A stretch of 64,000 nucleotides of DNA from Fidelibacterota bacterium (GTDB lineage: Bacteria > Fidelibacterota > Marinisomatia > Marinisomatales > Marinisomataceae), in the NCBI GenBank assembly GCA_028140795.1, contig JAOIOW010000001.1:336466-400465 (forward strand), in the 5' to 3' direction. The position numbers were made by a program, and so were the translations under genes. The notes below the pieces were generated by a model. The model did no database searches and had not been told where the DNA came from. It saw nothing but the letters and a program-made list of their open reading frames with translations. Of the stretch, positions 42,354-54,149 are shown piece after piece. How positions within the stretch are numbered: the stretch's first letter is position 1; each line of letters opens with the position of its first letter.

Positions 42354-43518
42354 GAATAAAAAAAATACAAAGTTCTTAACTAAATCTATTCATACTGGTA
42401 ATAGAATAGATGAAACAGGCGCTGCAGTTACTCCTCTTCATTTAACCTCAACTTTTAGACAGCCAAGTTTTAGTAGCTCTGAACAATTTGTTTATTCTAG
42501 AACTGGTGGTCCAACAATTGATGCATTAGAAGAAAATTTTGCAATGTTAGAAGATGCAAAGTTTTCTTTTGCTTTTGCATCTGGTATGGCAGCTATGTCA
42601 GCAATATTTTTAATGTTTAAGCCAGGAGATCATGTTTTAATTTCACAAAATGTATATGGCGGTGTCTTTAGGCTTGTTACAAAAGTATTAAATGATAATG
42701 GAGTTGATTTTGACTTTATTGATACTACAAACTTAAACATTATCAAAGATTCAATAAGGAATAATACAAAATTAATTCACTTAGAAACACCGAGTAACCC
42801 ATTACTTGAGATTGCAGATATTTCTTCAGTAAGTAAGCTATGTAAGCCTAAAAATATTTTAGTAAGTGTCGATAATACTTTTATGAGTCCTTGTGGACAA
42901 AAGCCACTTAATCTTGGCGCTGATATTGTCATGCACAGTACTACAAAATATATTGGAGGTCATTCTGATATTTTAAGTGGGGCACTAATGGTTAACGATA
43001 AGAGTTCTGCAGAAAAAATTACCCTAATTCAAAATACTGCAGGAGCCTTGCCAAGCCCTTTTGATGCCTGGCTACTTCTTCGTTCTGTTAAAACTTTATC
43101 ATTGAGGGTAGAAAGACATTTTAGCAATGCGATGATCATTGCAAATTGGCTTAAAAATCATAAAAAAGTTACAAGAGTAATTTATCCAGGACTTAAAGAT
43201 CATCCGCAACATGCTATAGCAAAAAAACAACAGAAGAACCCTGAAGGAAAATCAGTTTTCGGAGGAATCATTTCTTTTGAACTTAATAGTGCAGTTAATG
43301 TTAATAAATTTGCAAAGAAATTAAACTTTATTACTTTAGCTGAGAGCTTGGGCGGAGTAAAGACTTTAATTTCATGTCCTTATTCTATGACTCATGCATC
43401 TGTTCCAAAGAAAGAAAAAGAAAAGTTGGGAATTACAAAAAATCTATTAAGGCTTTCTGTTGGTATTGAGGATGTAGAAGATTTAATTTCTGAGCTTGAT
43501 TTAGCTATCAATCATTAA
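42346..43518 (+). CDS. Cys/Met metabolism PLP-dependent enzyme (methionine gamma-lyase / cystathionine gamma-synthase type)
   Basis: YSRTGGPTIDALEENFAMLE, MHSTTKYIGGHSDILSGALMV. Confidence 0.9.
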   Translation: MAKNKKNTKFLTKSIHTGNRIDETGAAVTPLHLTSTFRQPSFSSSEQFVYSRTGGPTIDALEENFAMLEDAKFSFAFASGMAAMSAIFLMFKPGDHVLISQNVYGGVFRLVTKVLNDNGVDFDFIDTTNLNIIKDSIRNNTKLIHLETPSNPLLEIADISSVSKLCKPKNILVSVDNTFMSPCGQKPLNLGADIVMHSTTKYIGGHSDILSGALMVNDKSSAEKITLIQNTAGALPSPFDAWLLLRSVKTLSLRVERHFSNAMIIANWLKNHKKVTRVIYPGLKDHPQHAIAKKQQKNPEGKSVFGGIISFELNSAVNVNKFAKKLNFITLAESLGGVKTLISCPYSMTHASVPKKEKEKLGITKNLLRLSVGIEDVEDLISELDLAINH

Positions 43519-43560
43519 GTAAACTTTTTTTACTTTTTATCTTTATATTTCGATAAACAT

Positions 43561-43642
43561 GCCGTGGTGGCGGAATTGGTAGACGCGCTGGTCTTAGGAA
43601 CCAGTATCGTAAGATGTGAAGGTTCGAGTCCTTTCCACGGTA
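43561..43642 (+). tRNA. tRNA-Leu (TAG)
   Basis: GCCGTGG/CCACGGT acceptor, anticodon loop CTTAGGA, long variable arm. Confidence 0.95.
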
Positions 43643-43645
43643 CTT

Positions 43646-45436
43646 ATGGAAATTTTATTCCTAGGTGCAATAATTTTGGTAGCTTTAGTATTATTTGTTA
43701 CTGAATTATTTCCAATAGATGTAACAGCATTATTAGTTTTAGGATTGTTACTAATTCTAGGATTAGTGAGTCCAACTGAAAGTCTTGCAGGATTTTCTAA
43801 TCCTGCAGTCATTACAATTGCTTGCTTATTTATTTTAAGTCATGCTTTACAAAAATCTCATGTACTTGAATATTTAATAATAAACATCAATTCTTTGATA
43901 GATAAATCTCGAGTTTTAGGTATGATTGCTTATCTATTTGCCATTGGAGTAGCTTCTGCTGTAGTCAATAATACTGCTATTGTAGCGATTTTTATGCCTG
44001 TAACCATAAGGCTTGCTGATAAATATAACATAAGTCCATCTAAAGTGCTTATTCCATTGAGTTATGCAGCTATCTTAGGAGGCACTCTAACACTCGTAGG
44101 AACATCTACAAATTTAATTGTTAATTCGATTTTAGTTGATTCTTCCAATGGACAAGTGTCGCTAGGTATGCTTGAGTTTGCTAAGTTCGGAATTATAAAA
44201 TTTGTAGTTGGTTTATTATATATTTTTACTATTGGATATAAGCTTTTGCCAATAAGAGTAGCAAAATCATCAAGTATTGAAGATTATAGATTGGATGGTT
44301 ATTTAACAGAATTTAAAGTTTCTAAAAATTCACCACTCACGGGTAAAACATTACTAGATAGAAAAATAAACGAAAACTATGATGTGATAGTACTTGATGT
44401 ACTAAGGAATGGTGAAATCATCAATTCTAATCTTCGTAATATGGTAATACAAGAAGATGATATACTTTTTGTAAAAGGTTCATTTGATAATTTTCAAAGA
44501 CTAAAAGAGATTGAAAATTTGGTTATGTTAGCTGATGAAAAACTTACACAAGATGAACTAGAGCAGGAGGATAATATATTAGCTGAATGTCTAGTTACTG
44601 ACAATTCAGATTTAATAGGTCTTTCTTTGCAAGAAGCTAATTTTAGAAGATCTTTCGGAAGTTTTGTTTTAGCAATACGAAGAGAAGGGGAAATCATTCG
44701 TAGAAAACTGGCTCATTTTATTTTAAAGCCTTTCGATACGTTATTAGTTTATGGCCCAAAAGATAGAATTAATCAGCTAGCTAATAAGGAAGGATTCATT
44801 GTATTGGGTAAAGTGGATGGTTCGCTTGATGGACATCCTTTTTGGTGGCTTAGTTTAGCATCTATATTGTTAGCAGTAACATTGGCTATTTTTGATATTG
44901 TGCCTATTGTTGTTGGTGTTATTCTCGGTGTAATTGCATTATTGCTTTCAAAAGTAATAACTCCAAATGAGGCATATAGTTCAATTCATTGGCAAGTTAT
45001 TATAGTGATTGCTGCATTTCTTCCTATGGGGGCAGCAATTCAACGAACAGGATTAGATGTTATCATAAGTGATTCAATCTCAAGTGTTGTAAACTTATTT
45101 CCTGCAGAAATACTTCCATATTTATTATTAGCATTAATATATTTTATTACTATGATTCTTACTGAGATTGCGTCAAATGCTGCTACCGCAATTATTATGA
45201 CTCCAATTACATTATCTCTAGCAGCAAGTTTCGGATTTGATCCAAAGCCTTTTATATTTGCTGTTTGCTATGCAGCGTCAGCTTCATTTATCACTCCTGT
45301 AGGATATCAAACAAATTTGATGGTGTTTGGTCCTGGAGGATATAGATATTCTGATTACATTAAAGTTGGATTACCTTTAGGAATAATTCTTTGGGTTATT
45401 TCAGTTATTATGATTCCTATGATTTGGCCATTCTAG
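43646..45436 (+). CDS. SLC13/ArsB-like permease with two TrkA-C (RCK_C) domains
   Basis: 12-TM-like profile, VGTSTNLIVNS, EYSPLTGKTL-like RCK_C repeats; start re-set to 43646, downstream of tRNA-Leu. Confidence 0.88.
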   Translation: MEILFLGAIILVALVLFVTELFPIDVTALLVLGLLLILGLVSPTESLAGFSNPAVITIACLFILSHALQKSHVLEYLIININSLIDKSRVLGMIAYLFAIGVASAVVNNTAIVAIFMPVTIRLADKYNISPSKVLIPLSYAAILGGTLTLVGTSTNLIVNSILVDSSNGQVSLGMLEFAKFGIIKFVVGLLYIFTIGYKLLPIRVAKSSSIEDYRLDGYLTEFKVSKNSPLTGKTLLDRKINENYDVIVLDVLRNGEIINSNLRNMVIQEDDILFVKGSFDNFQRLKEIENLVMLADEKLTQDELEQEDNILAECLVTDNSDLIGLSLQEANFRRSFGSFVLAIRREGEIIRRKLAHFILKPFDTLLVYGPKDRINQLANKEGFIVLGKVDGSLDGHPFWWLSLASILLAVTLAIFDIVPIVVGVILGVIALLLSKVITPNEAYSSIHWQVIIVIAAFLPMGAAIQRTGLDVIISDSISSVVNLFPAEILPYLLLALIYFITMILTEIASNAATAIIMTPITLSLAASFGFDPKPFIFAVCYAASASFITPVGYQTNLMVFGPGGYRYSDYIKVGLPLGIILWVISVIMIPMIWPF

Positions 45437-45437
45437 T

Positions 45438-45671
45438 ATGCAGTGGAACGAAATAGATAAAACAATTTCTAAAACTTTTGAATTTAATTCTTATTTAGAT
45501 GGCATAGATTTTGTAAATGAAATTGCAAATTTAGCTGAACAAGAAAATCATCATCCTGATATTATTATTGGATATTGCAAAGTTACGGTATCATTAACAA
45601 CACATGATGCTGGAGAAATCACAGAAAAAGACTATAGGCTTGCAAAACTCATTGATGATTTAAGGGTCTGA
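45438..45671 (+). CDS. 4a-hydroxytetrahydrobiopterin dehydratase
   Basis: ENHHPDIIIGYCKVTVSLTTHDAGEITEKDYRLAKLID. Confidence 0.88.
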   Translation: MQWNEIDKTISKTFEFNSYLDGIDFVNEIANLAEQENHHPDIIIGYCKVTVSLTTHDAGEITEKDYRLAKLIDDLRV

Positions 45672-46505
45672 GTGATATATCTCATCATAGTATCAATTCT
45701 TTGGTCGTTTTCTTTTGGTATTATAAAATATGGTCTACCTGGTATCGATTCAGCATTTATTAGCTTTATGAGAAATCTAATTGCACTAGTTTTTTTTTCA
45801 ACTCTAACCATATACAATTTTAAAAAATTTAGTTTCGATCTAAGGTTAATATTAATTGGTGCAATCCAATTTGGACTTATGTACATTTTCTACATTCAGT
45901 CCTACGAATATTTACCTTCATACCTTATTGCAACTTTCACAATAACAACTCCTATTTTTGTGGGTTTATTCTCACAGTTTCTAATCAATGGATCTTTTTC
46001 TTTAAAAGGCTTTATTGCAGTCATATTAATTATAATTGGGTCATTTATGATGCGATATAATATTGTTAATCCTATAGATTATTGGACTGGTTTTCTTTTA
46101 ATTCAAGTTGCTAATATATGTTTTGCTTTTGGTCAAGTGATGTTTAAAAAATGGCATTCAAATAATAGTTCAACGGATATCATTCATAATTTTTCACAAA
46201 TGTTTTTGGGTGCAGCGCTAATTACTTCCATATTTTTTATTTCAAATTCTGATAATACACAATTGTTGACCACATCAAACTTGTTAGCTTTATTATTTCT
46301 TGGTTTGGTTTCCACAGGTTTTGGTTTTCTAGCATGGAACATAGGAGCGACAAGAGTTTCTAATGAAAAATTAGCATTGATGAATAACGCTGTTATACCA
46401 ATTGCAATTTTAAATTCTTATTTGATTTTTGGAGAGGCAATAGGTTTTACGCTATTCTTGCCAGGATTGGTCTTATTTTACGTAGCCTTTAAGCTGATAA
46501 GTTAG
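45672..46505 (+). CDS. EamA/DMT family transporter (GTG start)
   Basis: Ten hydrophobic segments, SILWSFSFGIIKYGL. Confidence 0.82.
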   Translation: MIYLIIVSILWSFSFGIIKYGLPGIDSAFISFMRNLIALVFFSTLTIYNFKKFSFDLRLILIGAIQFGLMYIFYIQSYEYLPSYLIATFTITTPIFVGLFSQFLINGSFSLKGFIAVILIIIGSFMMRYNIVNPIDYWTGFLLIQVANICFAFGQVMFKKWHSNNSSTDIIHNFSQMFLGAALITSIFFISNSDNTQLLTTSNLLALLFLGLVSTGFGFLAWNIGATRVSNEKLALMNNAVIPIAILNSYLIFGEAIGFTLFLPGLVLFYVAFKLIS

Positions 46506-47289
46506 ATTGATTCTTTAATCGAAACTTATCATGTTTTTTTTGAAATGCTCTTCCCATGACTATGTAGATTAGTCTTCTGAGAAGAACAACTATATTCCAT
46601 TGCCAAGGAAAAATAAATACCTTTCTTCTTTTATCCAATGCGCGAACTATTTTTTTTGCTGCTTTTTCTGTACCAATTAAGAACGGTTTAAATTCAACAG
46701 GATCTGTCATTTCACTTTTTACAAATCCTGGACAAATTAAAGTAACAGCTATTTGTTTTGGTAGAGAATTTCTTAAAGAACCTGTTAATGCTCTTACAGC
46801 CCATTTTGAGCCAGCATATGCTCCTGAACCAGGCCACGCAACATAACTTGCTACTGAACCTACTACAGCAATATGTCCACTATATTGTTCAAGCATTTTT
46901 GGTATAAACGGTACCACAGTATTGTTTACACCAATTACGTTGGTATTAATTATATCATTCATTACTGAAGGATCTCCTTTTTCAACAAAATCAAGCAGTC
47001 CTAAACCTGCATTTGCAAAAACCAAATCAATTGTAGGAACTTTACTTAAAAAATCTTCAATTGATTCTTTCGTTGAATGTTGATCTGTGACATCTACGGA
47101 ATAGGTATATATTTTTGCACCTAAAGACTCACACTTTTGAGCAATATTTTCTAATTTTTCCTTACGTCTAGCACATAGTGCAATAGTTGCACCTCTTTTA
47201 CTATATTCGTAAGCAACATATTCTCCAATACCACTACTGGCTCCTGTAATAAAAATATACATCGGCAATACTACAAATTTATCAGTCAC
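46489..47289 (-). CDS. Short-chain dehydrogenase/reductase
   Basis: ITGASSGIGEYVA, FANAGLG, YAGSKWAV. Confidence 0.9.
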   Translation of the reverse strand: MTDKFVVLPMYIFITGASSGIGEYVAYEYSKRGATIALCARRKEKLENIAQKCESLGAKIYTYSVDVTDQHSTKESIEDFLSKVPTIDLVFANAGLGLLDFVEKGDPSVMNDIINTNVIGVNNTVVPFIPKMLEQYSGHIAVVGSVASYVAWPGSGAYAGSKWAVRALTGSLRNSLPKQIAVTLICPGFVKSEMTDPVEFKPFLIGTEKAAKKIVRALDKRRKVFIFPWQWNIVVLLRRLIYIVMGRAFQKKHDKFRLKNQSNLSA

Positions 47290-47322
47290 AATTCCATAAA
47301 AACTATTTATATTATCGATTGT

Positions 47323-48294
47323 ATGGGAAAAAGTGAAATAAATGGGTTATCACAATCAATTCTTGAGAGTGTTTCTTCTCAACTTTTAGAAGTATCTAAA
47401 AGAATTGACGATGATATTCAACAGGCTTCAGAATTAATCATTAATCATCCAGGAAAACTCGTTGTGTGCGGTTTGGGAAAATCTGGTCTAATAGGGCAGA
47501 AGATAGTTGCAACTTTATGTAGCACTGGCACGCAAAGTGTCTACATGCATGCTGCAGAGGCAATTCATGGAGACTTAGGAATCTATAATCCTGGAGATCC
47601 TACTATTTTAATTTCTAAAAGTGGTAATACTGAAGAGATAGTCAAATTGATTCCTATACTTAAAGAATTTAAATCTCCAATCATAGCAATTGTTGGAAAT
47701 GTAGATTCATTCATTGCTAAAAATGCTGACATCATTTTGAATGCAACAGTGGAAAAAGAAATAGATCCACTTGGCGTTGTTCCAACAACTAGTTCATTAG
47801 TAGCACTAGCGATAGGGGATGCTCTAGCATCCGTTTTAATGGTTCGAAGAGGTTTTGATAAAGAAGATTTTGCGAGAAATCATCCCGGAGGTGAATTAGG
47901 TAAGCAATTAGCTTTAAAAGTCGAAAATATTATGCATCCAATTAATGATGTAGCTCAAATAAACAATAAAGACTCAATAAGCTCTTGTGCAAAAAAGATG
48001 ACTGATAATCCCTTAGGTGCTGCATTACTTTTAGAAAATGGCTCTTTAAAAGGAATTGTAACTGAAGGAGACTTACGAAAATCAATAGCTTCTAATTTGG
48101 ACCTTTCCAATTCAATTGAACCTTTCATAAATGATAATCCAATTTCAATACATTCTTCTGTATCCATCTTAGATGCAATGAAAATTATGGAAGATAGAAG
48201 TTCAAAGATTTCATGTTTACCGGTAATAGACAGTGATGGTAAATGCCTGGGTCTACTTACAATACACGATTTATATCAAACAAAATTAGTATAA
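47323..48294 (+). CDS. kdsD: D-arabinose-5-phosphate isomerase (SIS + CBS domains)
   Basis: CGLGKSGLIGQKIVATLCSTGT, HAAEAIHGDLG, NHPGGELGK, two CBS domains. Confidence 0.92.
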   Translation: MGKSEINGLSQSILESVSSQLLEVSKRIDDDIQQASELIINHPGKLVVCGLGKSGLIGQKIVATLCSTGTQSVYMHAAEAIHGDLGIYNPGDPTILISKSGNTEEIVKLIPILKEFKSPIIAIVGNVDSFIAKNADIILNATVEKEIDPLGVVPTTSSLVALAIGDALASVLMVRRGFDKEDFARNHPGGELGKQLALKVENIMHPINDVAQINNKDSISSCAKKMTDNPLGAALLLENGSLKGIVTEGDLRKSIASNLDLSNSIEPFINDNPISIHSSVSILDAMKIMEDRSSKISCLPVIDSDGKCLGLLTIHDLYQTKLV

Positions 48295-48302
48295 GACAAT
48301 AA

Positions 48303-51300
48303 TTATCTTACAATAACCATTTTCTTGGTTTTATTATAATCGCTTTGTCCGTCAACATTCGCTCTTAATTGATAGAAGTATACTCCACTACTTACATTTT
48401 CTCCATCATCATTTTTACCATCCCAAATAGTGGTATGTTGACCTGCACCTTTATCACCTTCATCGATTGTTCTAACAAGCTTACCAAGTGTATTATAAAT
48501 GTGTATTTCTACATCAGCCATGTTTACCATAAGTGAAGGAATATCATACATAATAGTGGTTTGATTACTAAATGGATTTGGATAATTCTGATATAAGTTA
48601 AACTCATCAGGATTTCTAAGTTGCATCATACCATTTCCTATCATTCCATCTTTTGAGAATAGTTGATAGCTTAATTCTAAATTAGTTGAAATAGGTGCTC
48701 CATCAATATTTATTACAATCTTATTGTCATTAGAAGATAGGTTTCCAAATTCAACTTCATAATATTGATTTAGTTCATCTTCATTTTCTAAAACAATGTA
48801 TCCTTGTTTTTGATCTGTATTAAAGTCATAAATATTTTTGAGGTTACCAATTTCAAATCTTCCTGCCGTTATACCTTCAGGTAGCTCAATAATTATTTGA
48901 TTACCAAGTATTTCTGCTTCAAACTCAGTAGGCATGATTTCAATATCTTGAGCTGTTCTTCCTTGTGACTTTGTCCATAACCAATTTCTTGAGAATACAC
49001 TTAAATCATTAATATCATTAGTATTATCAAATGTTGGTATTAAATATGGGCTAGCACCTGTTGCTGGTCCAATATCCACAGTTGTTTCAAGTCCAGAATT
49101 TGGCCATGCGTTTACAAAAGCATTTAAATCTTCTACATCAACATCCCAGTCATTATCAAGGTCCCCAAGCAAGGATGTATAAACAGTAAATCCTTCAATG
49201 ACAAAACTTGAGACATTTCCAGCACCATCAACCGCGGCTACCTTTAAGAAATGTTCAGTGAAATCATTTAAATCTAAACCTGTAAGTTGAAGGTCTGTTA
49301 GCCCAACATTGGTATATTGTACTATATCAGCATCATTGTCATTAGCGCTTGAACCAATTCCCATAAAAAATGCTTCAATACCAGAATTATCAGACCATCC
49401 ATCAACAGTAATACTCACTTCACTATTACTTCTTAAATAACTAGTATCCACAAGATCATTTATTGTAACAGTTCCAGCAGTTGGTCCAAGGCTATCTAAT
49501 AAGAAACTTACCTCATCGCTCATAGTTTCATTACCATCTGAATCTATGGCACTAACTCTGTAGTACCATGTATCTCCCTGATTTAATCCTTCATGAGTAT
49601 AAGAGTCTACACTAAATGTTTGCCTAAAGACAAATGTAGTATCTGGCCATGGTGTAGTTGAAGGGGATGGTTCAAAATGTTCAGAATCTATATTACCTAA
49701 AGTTCCTACTCCTAATAATGTACTACTATCTGCAGTAAACCCTTCATTTTGACTACCATACACATTATATGAAGCAAAGTCACTTTCTAAGCTTCTGTTC
49801 CAAAGAAGATCAATTCCATCAGCAGTTGGAACCCATTGTGTATTTGCATCATCATATTCTAATTCATTTACAACAATTAAGCCCTGTGGAGATAACGGAG
49901 CACCAGTTGCATCAAGTTGTCCAGCAGTCAATGTCATTGAGTCAAAGAACATATATCCCTGATTAGCTGTTTTGACATGAAAAGCAACTCTAACACTTGT
50001 CCCAGCGTAAGATGATAAATCATATGTTCTCTGTTCCCAAGCTGATACCGTTTCTGTTCTTGAATCAAGGGTGACTGTAAAGTCTTCAACAGCAGTACCA
50101 CCAGTTGGAGAAAGCAATACATCGTATGACTCTTCACCAGCATTAGAATTGACATAAAATGATAAAAGATTATCAGTTCCAGGTCTCAGCCATAATAATG
50201 GACTAATAAGGTAGTCATCTGCAGTACCACTTCCTGCCATTCCAAGACCTGCCATCCAATGACTATTAAATGCAGCACCATAACCAGCAGTATAATACCA
50301 CCAACTAAATGATTCAGCATCATTATTTGCATTAATACTTCCAAATGCATGAACATCTCTACGTCCATCTGCCCATCCATAAGGGTTCGTTTCAAATCCT
50401 TCTTCCCAAAGTGTATCTTGAACTGCAGTAGCCCAGATTAAATTATTTTTTGTAGTTACACTATTGTTAGTACCATCGCTTACAGTTAATGAAACAGTGT
50501 AACGTCCAGAATCATTATAAGTGTGTGAAGGGTTTTGATCACTGCTAGTAGATCCGTCACCAAAATCCCAAGACCATGATGAAACATTTCCAGTTGAACG
50601 ATCTACAAAATTAACATCTAATGGAAAAACACCAGAAGTTTTGCTTGGAGAGAAAGCTGCATTTAATGGTGCTGTTGAAGTAAACCCAGGTGAGGTAAAC
50701 TGACCACGACCAAATGTACCTGCAGACATTTCTCCATCAGAATTCATTGCTAACATATCAACTCTTACGTTTGCAAGTCCATCATTAGAAGGATTCCATG
50801 TTACTGATGAGCTTGTTACGTCATCGGACACCCATACTCCAACTTCTGTGGCGATAGCTACTTGATTAAAATTATCTCTATTATATAAGCCCCATCTTAC
50901 AGGTATGTCTGGTAAATCACCTTCAATATCAACCCAAGCATTAGAACCTCCACCAGAAATAGTTTCATAAACTGAATTGATTCCATAATTCGATAAGGTT
51001 ATTAAAATTTGATTATCATTTTTACCTACATCGATAGATGAAATATAACCAGTGGTTTGAGATGGACTAATTTCAGTGACAGCATAATTATCAGTATGAG
51101 CATCAGTAATTTTGAATACTCTTCCACTAGCTGTACCTACAAAAAGCACTCCGCTAGTATGAGGAGAAACTTTGTAGGCTGTAGCACCTGAGCCTAAATT
51201 AATATTAATAAAGTCATGTGCAGATAACTTAGTATAATCTTTTTGTCTTAAAATGCTTACGGTATCAAATGTTACATACATTGCTTTATTCACGCCATCA

Positions 51301-53048
51301 ATCACGCTTGGATTGATAAAAAATCCAGCATCGGTTCCATCACTATTGGTTACATTTGAATACGAACCAAATGATTGACCTCCATTAACGCTCCTAAAAA
51401 TATTACCATAAGTAGTAGCACCAAATTGATAATCAGGATCAACTTGATCAATGTGAGCAAATCCACCGTCTCCTCCATAAACCTCAACACCAGCTTGTTT
51501 ACCAGCTGTATTTAGTCTCCAAGTACCATTATCTTGAGTACCACCAAGTACATAATCAGAATCTGTTGGATGAATAGCTGTTGAATAAAATTGTGTAGTT
51601 ACCATGTTATCATTTTTCATGGTAAATGTATTTCCACCATCAGTAGTTAAAAATACACCACCATCATTTGACATAAGTATTTTATCACTATCAATAAATA
51701 CGATATTATGATGATCAGCATGGACATAAGGTAAAGAGAACCCTGTTCCACGCCATTCTGAAATTTCAGTCCAAGTTTCTCCAGAATCTGTAGATTTATG
51801 TATTGATTGCGCTCCAGCAGCGTAAATTGTATTAGTATCATTTGGATCAACACCTAAGAATCCCCAATAATCCATTGAGCCTTGGTAATCACCAAATGGA
51901 TTTCCATTCTCATCAAGTCCAATTGATTTTTGGGTCCAAGTAAGTCCTCCATCTTCAGATTTTCCAAGCCAGGTAATATAACCAGTGCTTGCATTTTCAA
52001 ACATTGCATAAAGTACATTCGGATCACTTGGAGAGACATCAACAAATGTTCTATCAAATTGACCTAATGCGCCAATTGTGTAGGGACTAAAAACAGCACC
52101 ATCATCACTGTAGAAGATTTGACCACCACCATCTCCAAAAGTATTTGTTCTAGTACCAACAATTAGTCTGTTATTTGAATCTATTTCTAAGTCCGTTACA
52201 TGATGACTTGAACCTTCTGCTATTTCTCCTAGAACTTCAGTCCAAGTAGCACCACCGTCCGTTGATTTTTGTAATCCATTTATTCCAGTATATTCTCCTT
52301 CGGATAAAGATCTTCCTCCTCCAACATAAACAGCTCCAACACCACCTTCATCTCTAACAATTATAGTATCAATCCACTTAAAACCTGTTGATGAAGAAAG
52401 TTGATTCCATGTGGAGCCTCCATCTGAAGTTTTCCAAACACCAAATCCTTTGAGGCCCATTCCTCTTTTTTCTCCAGTTCCAACATAAATGATGTTAGCA
52501 TCTGTTGGGTCTGTTGCAACACTAGTAATATTTAATGTATCCCAAAAATCAGAAACTTTTGTCCATTCAGAACTTGCATTTTCAATATTTGTTATTGACC
52601 AAAGTCCACCACTTACTCCAGCAGCCCATACTTTATTATTAGAGCTAAAATTTCCATCGAGCATTAAGGCTCTAGTTCTTCCAGCTTGTTTACTAGGACC
52701 TCTTTCTGTCCAATTGATTTCAGTTTGTCTGTTTAAATAGGAGCGAGAATTTAGCTTGGCATCTCTTAGCTTAATTGCATCTAAAACTCTTTCGGAAGGA
52801 ACAGAGTTTGTGCTTGGATCTCTTGTCATCAAAAAATCATGATAATTTTTTAAATCGGGTCTAAGTTTTTTTGGAAGGCTTTTTACATAACTTCTTTTAA
52901 AAGATTTATCACTTAAATATTCTGCTAAATACTTTTCATTTTTAATACGTTTATTTTCATAGTAGATATTACTTAACGGCTCAAAAGAGATAGTTAAAAT
53001 TAAAATTGCTACTAATATATATGTAATTTTTTTCATTGTTTTACTCAT
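48303..53048 (-). CDS. Large secreted BNR/sortilin-like repeat protein with PKD, dockerin-like segment and T9SS type A sorting domain
   Basis: Repeated KSTDGGxTW motifs; [42 protein letters not shown]...[31 protein letters not shown]...GVYFYQLRA sorting domain. Confidence 0.88.
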   Translation of the reverse strand: MSKTMKKITYILVAILILTISFEPLSNIYYENKRIKNEKYLAEYLSDKSFKRSYVKSLPKKLRPDLKNYHDFLMTRDPSTNSVPSERVLDAIKLRDAKLNSRSYLNRQTEINWTERGPSKQAGRTRALMLDGNFSSNNKVWAAGVSGGLWSITNIENASSEWTKVSDFWDTLNITSVATDPTDANIIYVGTGEKRGMGLKGFGVWKTSDGGSTWNQLSSSTGFKWIDTIIVRDEGGVGAVYVGGGRSLSEGEYTGINGLQKSTDGGATWTEVLGEIAEGSSHHVTDLEIDSNNRLIVGTRTNTFGDGGGQIFYSDDGAVFSPYTIGALGQFDRTFVDVSPSDPNVLYAMFENASTGYITWLGKSEDGGLTWTQKSIGLDENGNPFGDYQGSMDYWGFLGVDPNDTNTIYAAGAQSIHKSTDSGETWTEISEWRGTGFSLPYVHADHHNIVFIDSDKILMSNDGGVFLTTDGGNTFTMKNDNMVTTQFYSTAIHPTDSDYVLGGTQDNGTWRLNTAGKQAGVEVYGGDGGFAHIDQVDPDYQFGATTYGNIFRSVNGGQSFGSYSNVTNSDGTDAGFFINPSVIDGVNKAMYVTFDTVSILRQKDYTKLSAHDFININLGSGATAYKVSPHTSGVLFVGTASGRVFKITDAHTDNYAVTEISPSQTTGYISSIDVGKNDNQILITLSNYGINSVYETISGGGSNAWVDIEGDLPDIPVRWGLYNRDNFNQVAIATEVGVWVSDDVTSSSVTWNPSNDGLANVRVDMLAMNSDGEMSAGTFGRGQFTSPGFTSTAPLNAAFSPSKTSGVFPLDVNFVDRSTGNVSSWSWDFGDGSTSSDQNPSHTYNDSGRYTVSLTVSDGTNNSVTTKNNLIWATAVQDTLWEEGFETNPYGWADGRRDVHAFGSINANNDAESFSWWYYTAGYGAAFNSHWMAGLGMAGSGTADDYLISPLLWLRPGTDNLLSFYVNSNAGEESYDVLLSPTGGTAVEDFTVTLDSRTETVSAWEQRTYDLSSYAGTSVRVAFHVKTANQGYMFFDSMTLTAGQLDATGAPLSPQGLIVVNELEYDDANTQWVPTADGIDLLWNRSLESDFASYNVYGSQNEGFTADSSTLLGVGTLGNIDSEHFEPSPSTTPWPDTTFVFRQTFSVDSYTHEGLNQGDTWYYRVSAIDSDGNETMSDEVSFLLDSLGPTAGTVTINDLVDTSYLRSNSEVSITVDGWSDNSGIEAFFMGIGSSANDNDADIVQYTNVGLTDLQLTGLDLNDFTEHFLKVAAVDGAGNVSSFVIEGFTVYTSLLGDLDNDWDVDVEDLNAFVNAWPNSGLETTVDIGPATGASPYLIPTFDNTNDINDLSVFSRNWLWTKSQGRTAQDIEIMPTEFEAEILGNQIIIELPEGITAGRFEIGNLKNIYDFNTDQKQGYIVLENEDELNQYYEVEFGNLSSNDNKIVINIDGAPISTNLELSYQLFSKDGMIGNGMMQLRNPDEFNLYQNYPNPFSNQTTIMYDIPSLMVNMADVEIHIYNTLGKLVRTIDEGDKGAGQHTTIWDGKNDDGENVSSGVYFYQLRANVDGQSDYNKTKKMVIVR

Positions 53049-54087
53049 TAATTAAAATATATGCTCCAACAGCATCATTAATTGTAATTTCTCCACCATC
53101 AACATCAAGCATCAAACTACCACTGCCTCCAACTGATGCATCTAGATTAATATCTACTGATGTATCAACCGAACCATTAAAAGTAAAGTTTACGGTTGCA
53201 ATTACCCCATCTCCATCATTTGATGGAAGATCACTTGATAAAGATGATGTATAAATGATAACTCTATTAGCTCCAGGATTACTAGTGACGACTAATAACG
53301 GATCTGAATCGCCTTTCAAAAAATCTCCTGCTGTTACACTATCATAGGTCATTAAACTATTGTCGTAAAATATTACAACTTGGGCAGCAGCCATTCCTGA
53401 TACTCCAAGAACTTTGATGTCAATAGGTATAGATGACCCTGAAGTTGTTTCAATATACTTAGGATCAAAAACTATTGCAGGTGTTTGTATATCATCAACA
53501 GTTATGTATCCTGATAGTACATTGGTATCTGAACCACCTTCACCAACAACTGATAATGTCACATCAAAGTTTCCAGCCGTAGTATAGGTGTGGACAGGGT
53601 TATCTTCAGTACTTGTGTTGCCATCTCCAAAATCCCATACAGAGCTATTGTATCTTAATGATGAATTTGAAAATTCTACCCTTAAATCTTTTTTACCTGA
53701 AGTTGGTTCTCCTGTAAATAACGCAGCAGGAGGTGATGCTGAAACTGTAACATAATTACTTCTAGTAAGAACATCAGTACCATTTGGCCCAGTTGCTGTT
53801 AATGTTACCGTATATGTCCCTGCTTCTGCATAAGTATACTGAACCAAAACTCCTGATGCATCTAAAATACCATCTCCGTTAAAATCCCAGTCATGAGTGG
53901 TTGCATTAGTTGATGTAGAAGTAAAGTTTACAGCTAATGGAGCTGCTCCACTAAGCGGACTTGCTGAAAAACTAGCTACAGGAGGATCATTGCTTGGGCC
54001 TGCACCCGAATCTTCTCCACCGCCTCCACCGCCTCCGCAGTTAATTAGGAATAATATTAAAAAAAGTGATAGTGATTTTTTAAACAT
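53041..54087 (-). CDS. Lipoprotein with PKD domains and C-terminal cohesin-like domain
   Basis: Lipobox LINC followed by polyglycine; PKD motifs [18 protein letters not shown]; cohesin-like [29 protein letters not shown]...[14 protein letters not shown]. Confidence 0.75.
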   Translation of the reverse strand: MFKKSLSLFLILFLINCGGGGGGGEDSGAGPSNDPPVASFSASPLSGAAPLAVNFTSTSTNATTHDWDFNGDGILDASGVLVQYTYAEAGTYTVTLTATGPNGTDVLTRSNYVTVSASPPAALFTGEPTSGKKDLRVEFSNSSLRYNSSVWDFGDGNTSTEDNPVHTYTTAGNFDVTLSVVGEGGSDTNVLSGYITVDDIQTPAIVFDPKYIETTSGSSIPIDIKVLGVSGMAAAQVVIFYDNSLMTYDSVTAGDFLKGDSDPLLVVTSNPGANRVIIYTSSLSSDLPSNDGDGVIATVNFTFNGSVDTSVDINLDASVGGSGSLMLDVDGGEITINDAVGAYILINE

Positions 54088-54149
54088 TAGACAATGTACA
54101 ATAGAAAGAGATTTGGTATCAATACTAAAATGAACTTATCAGAAAAATA

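Noticed and set aside
43594-43812. Minus-strand ORF overlapping tRNA-Leu
   Set aside because: Antisense to tRNA and permease; no plausible initiation signals.
49101-49110. Second occurrence of GGCCATGCG
   Set aside because: Inside the coding sequence of the large T9SS protein, with no GTTGAAGC, P1 or P2 partner; chance match.
49769-52740. Several short ORFs in alternative frames within the large T9SS gene
   Set aside because: Low-complexity shadow ORFs within one continuous 1581-aa reading frame.
54001-54040. CCGCCTCCACCGCC repeat considered as a phase-variable tract
   Set aside because: Encodes the polyglycine linker after the lipobox; trinucleotide-based, so slippage would not shift frame.
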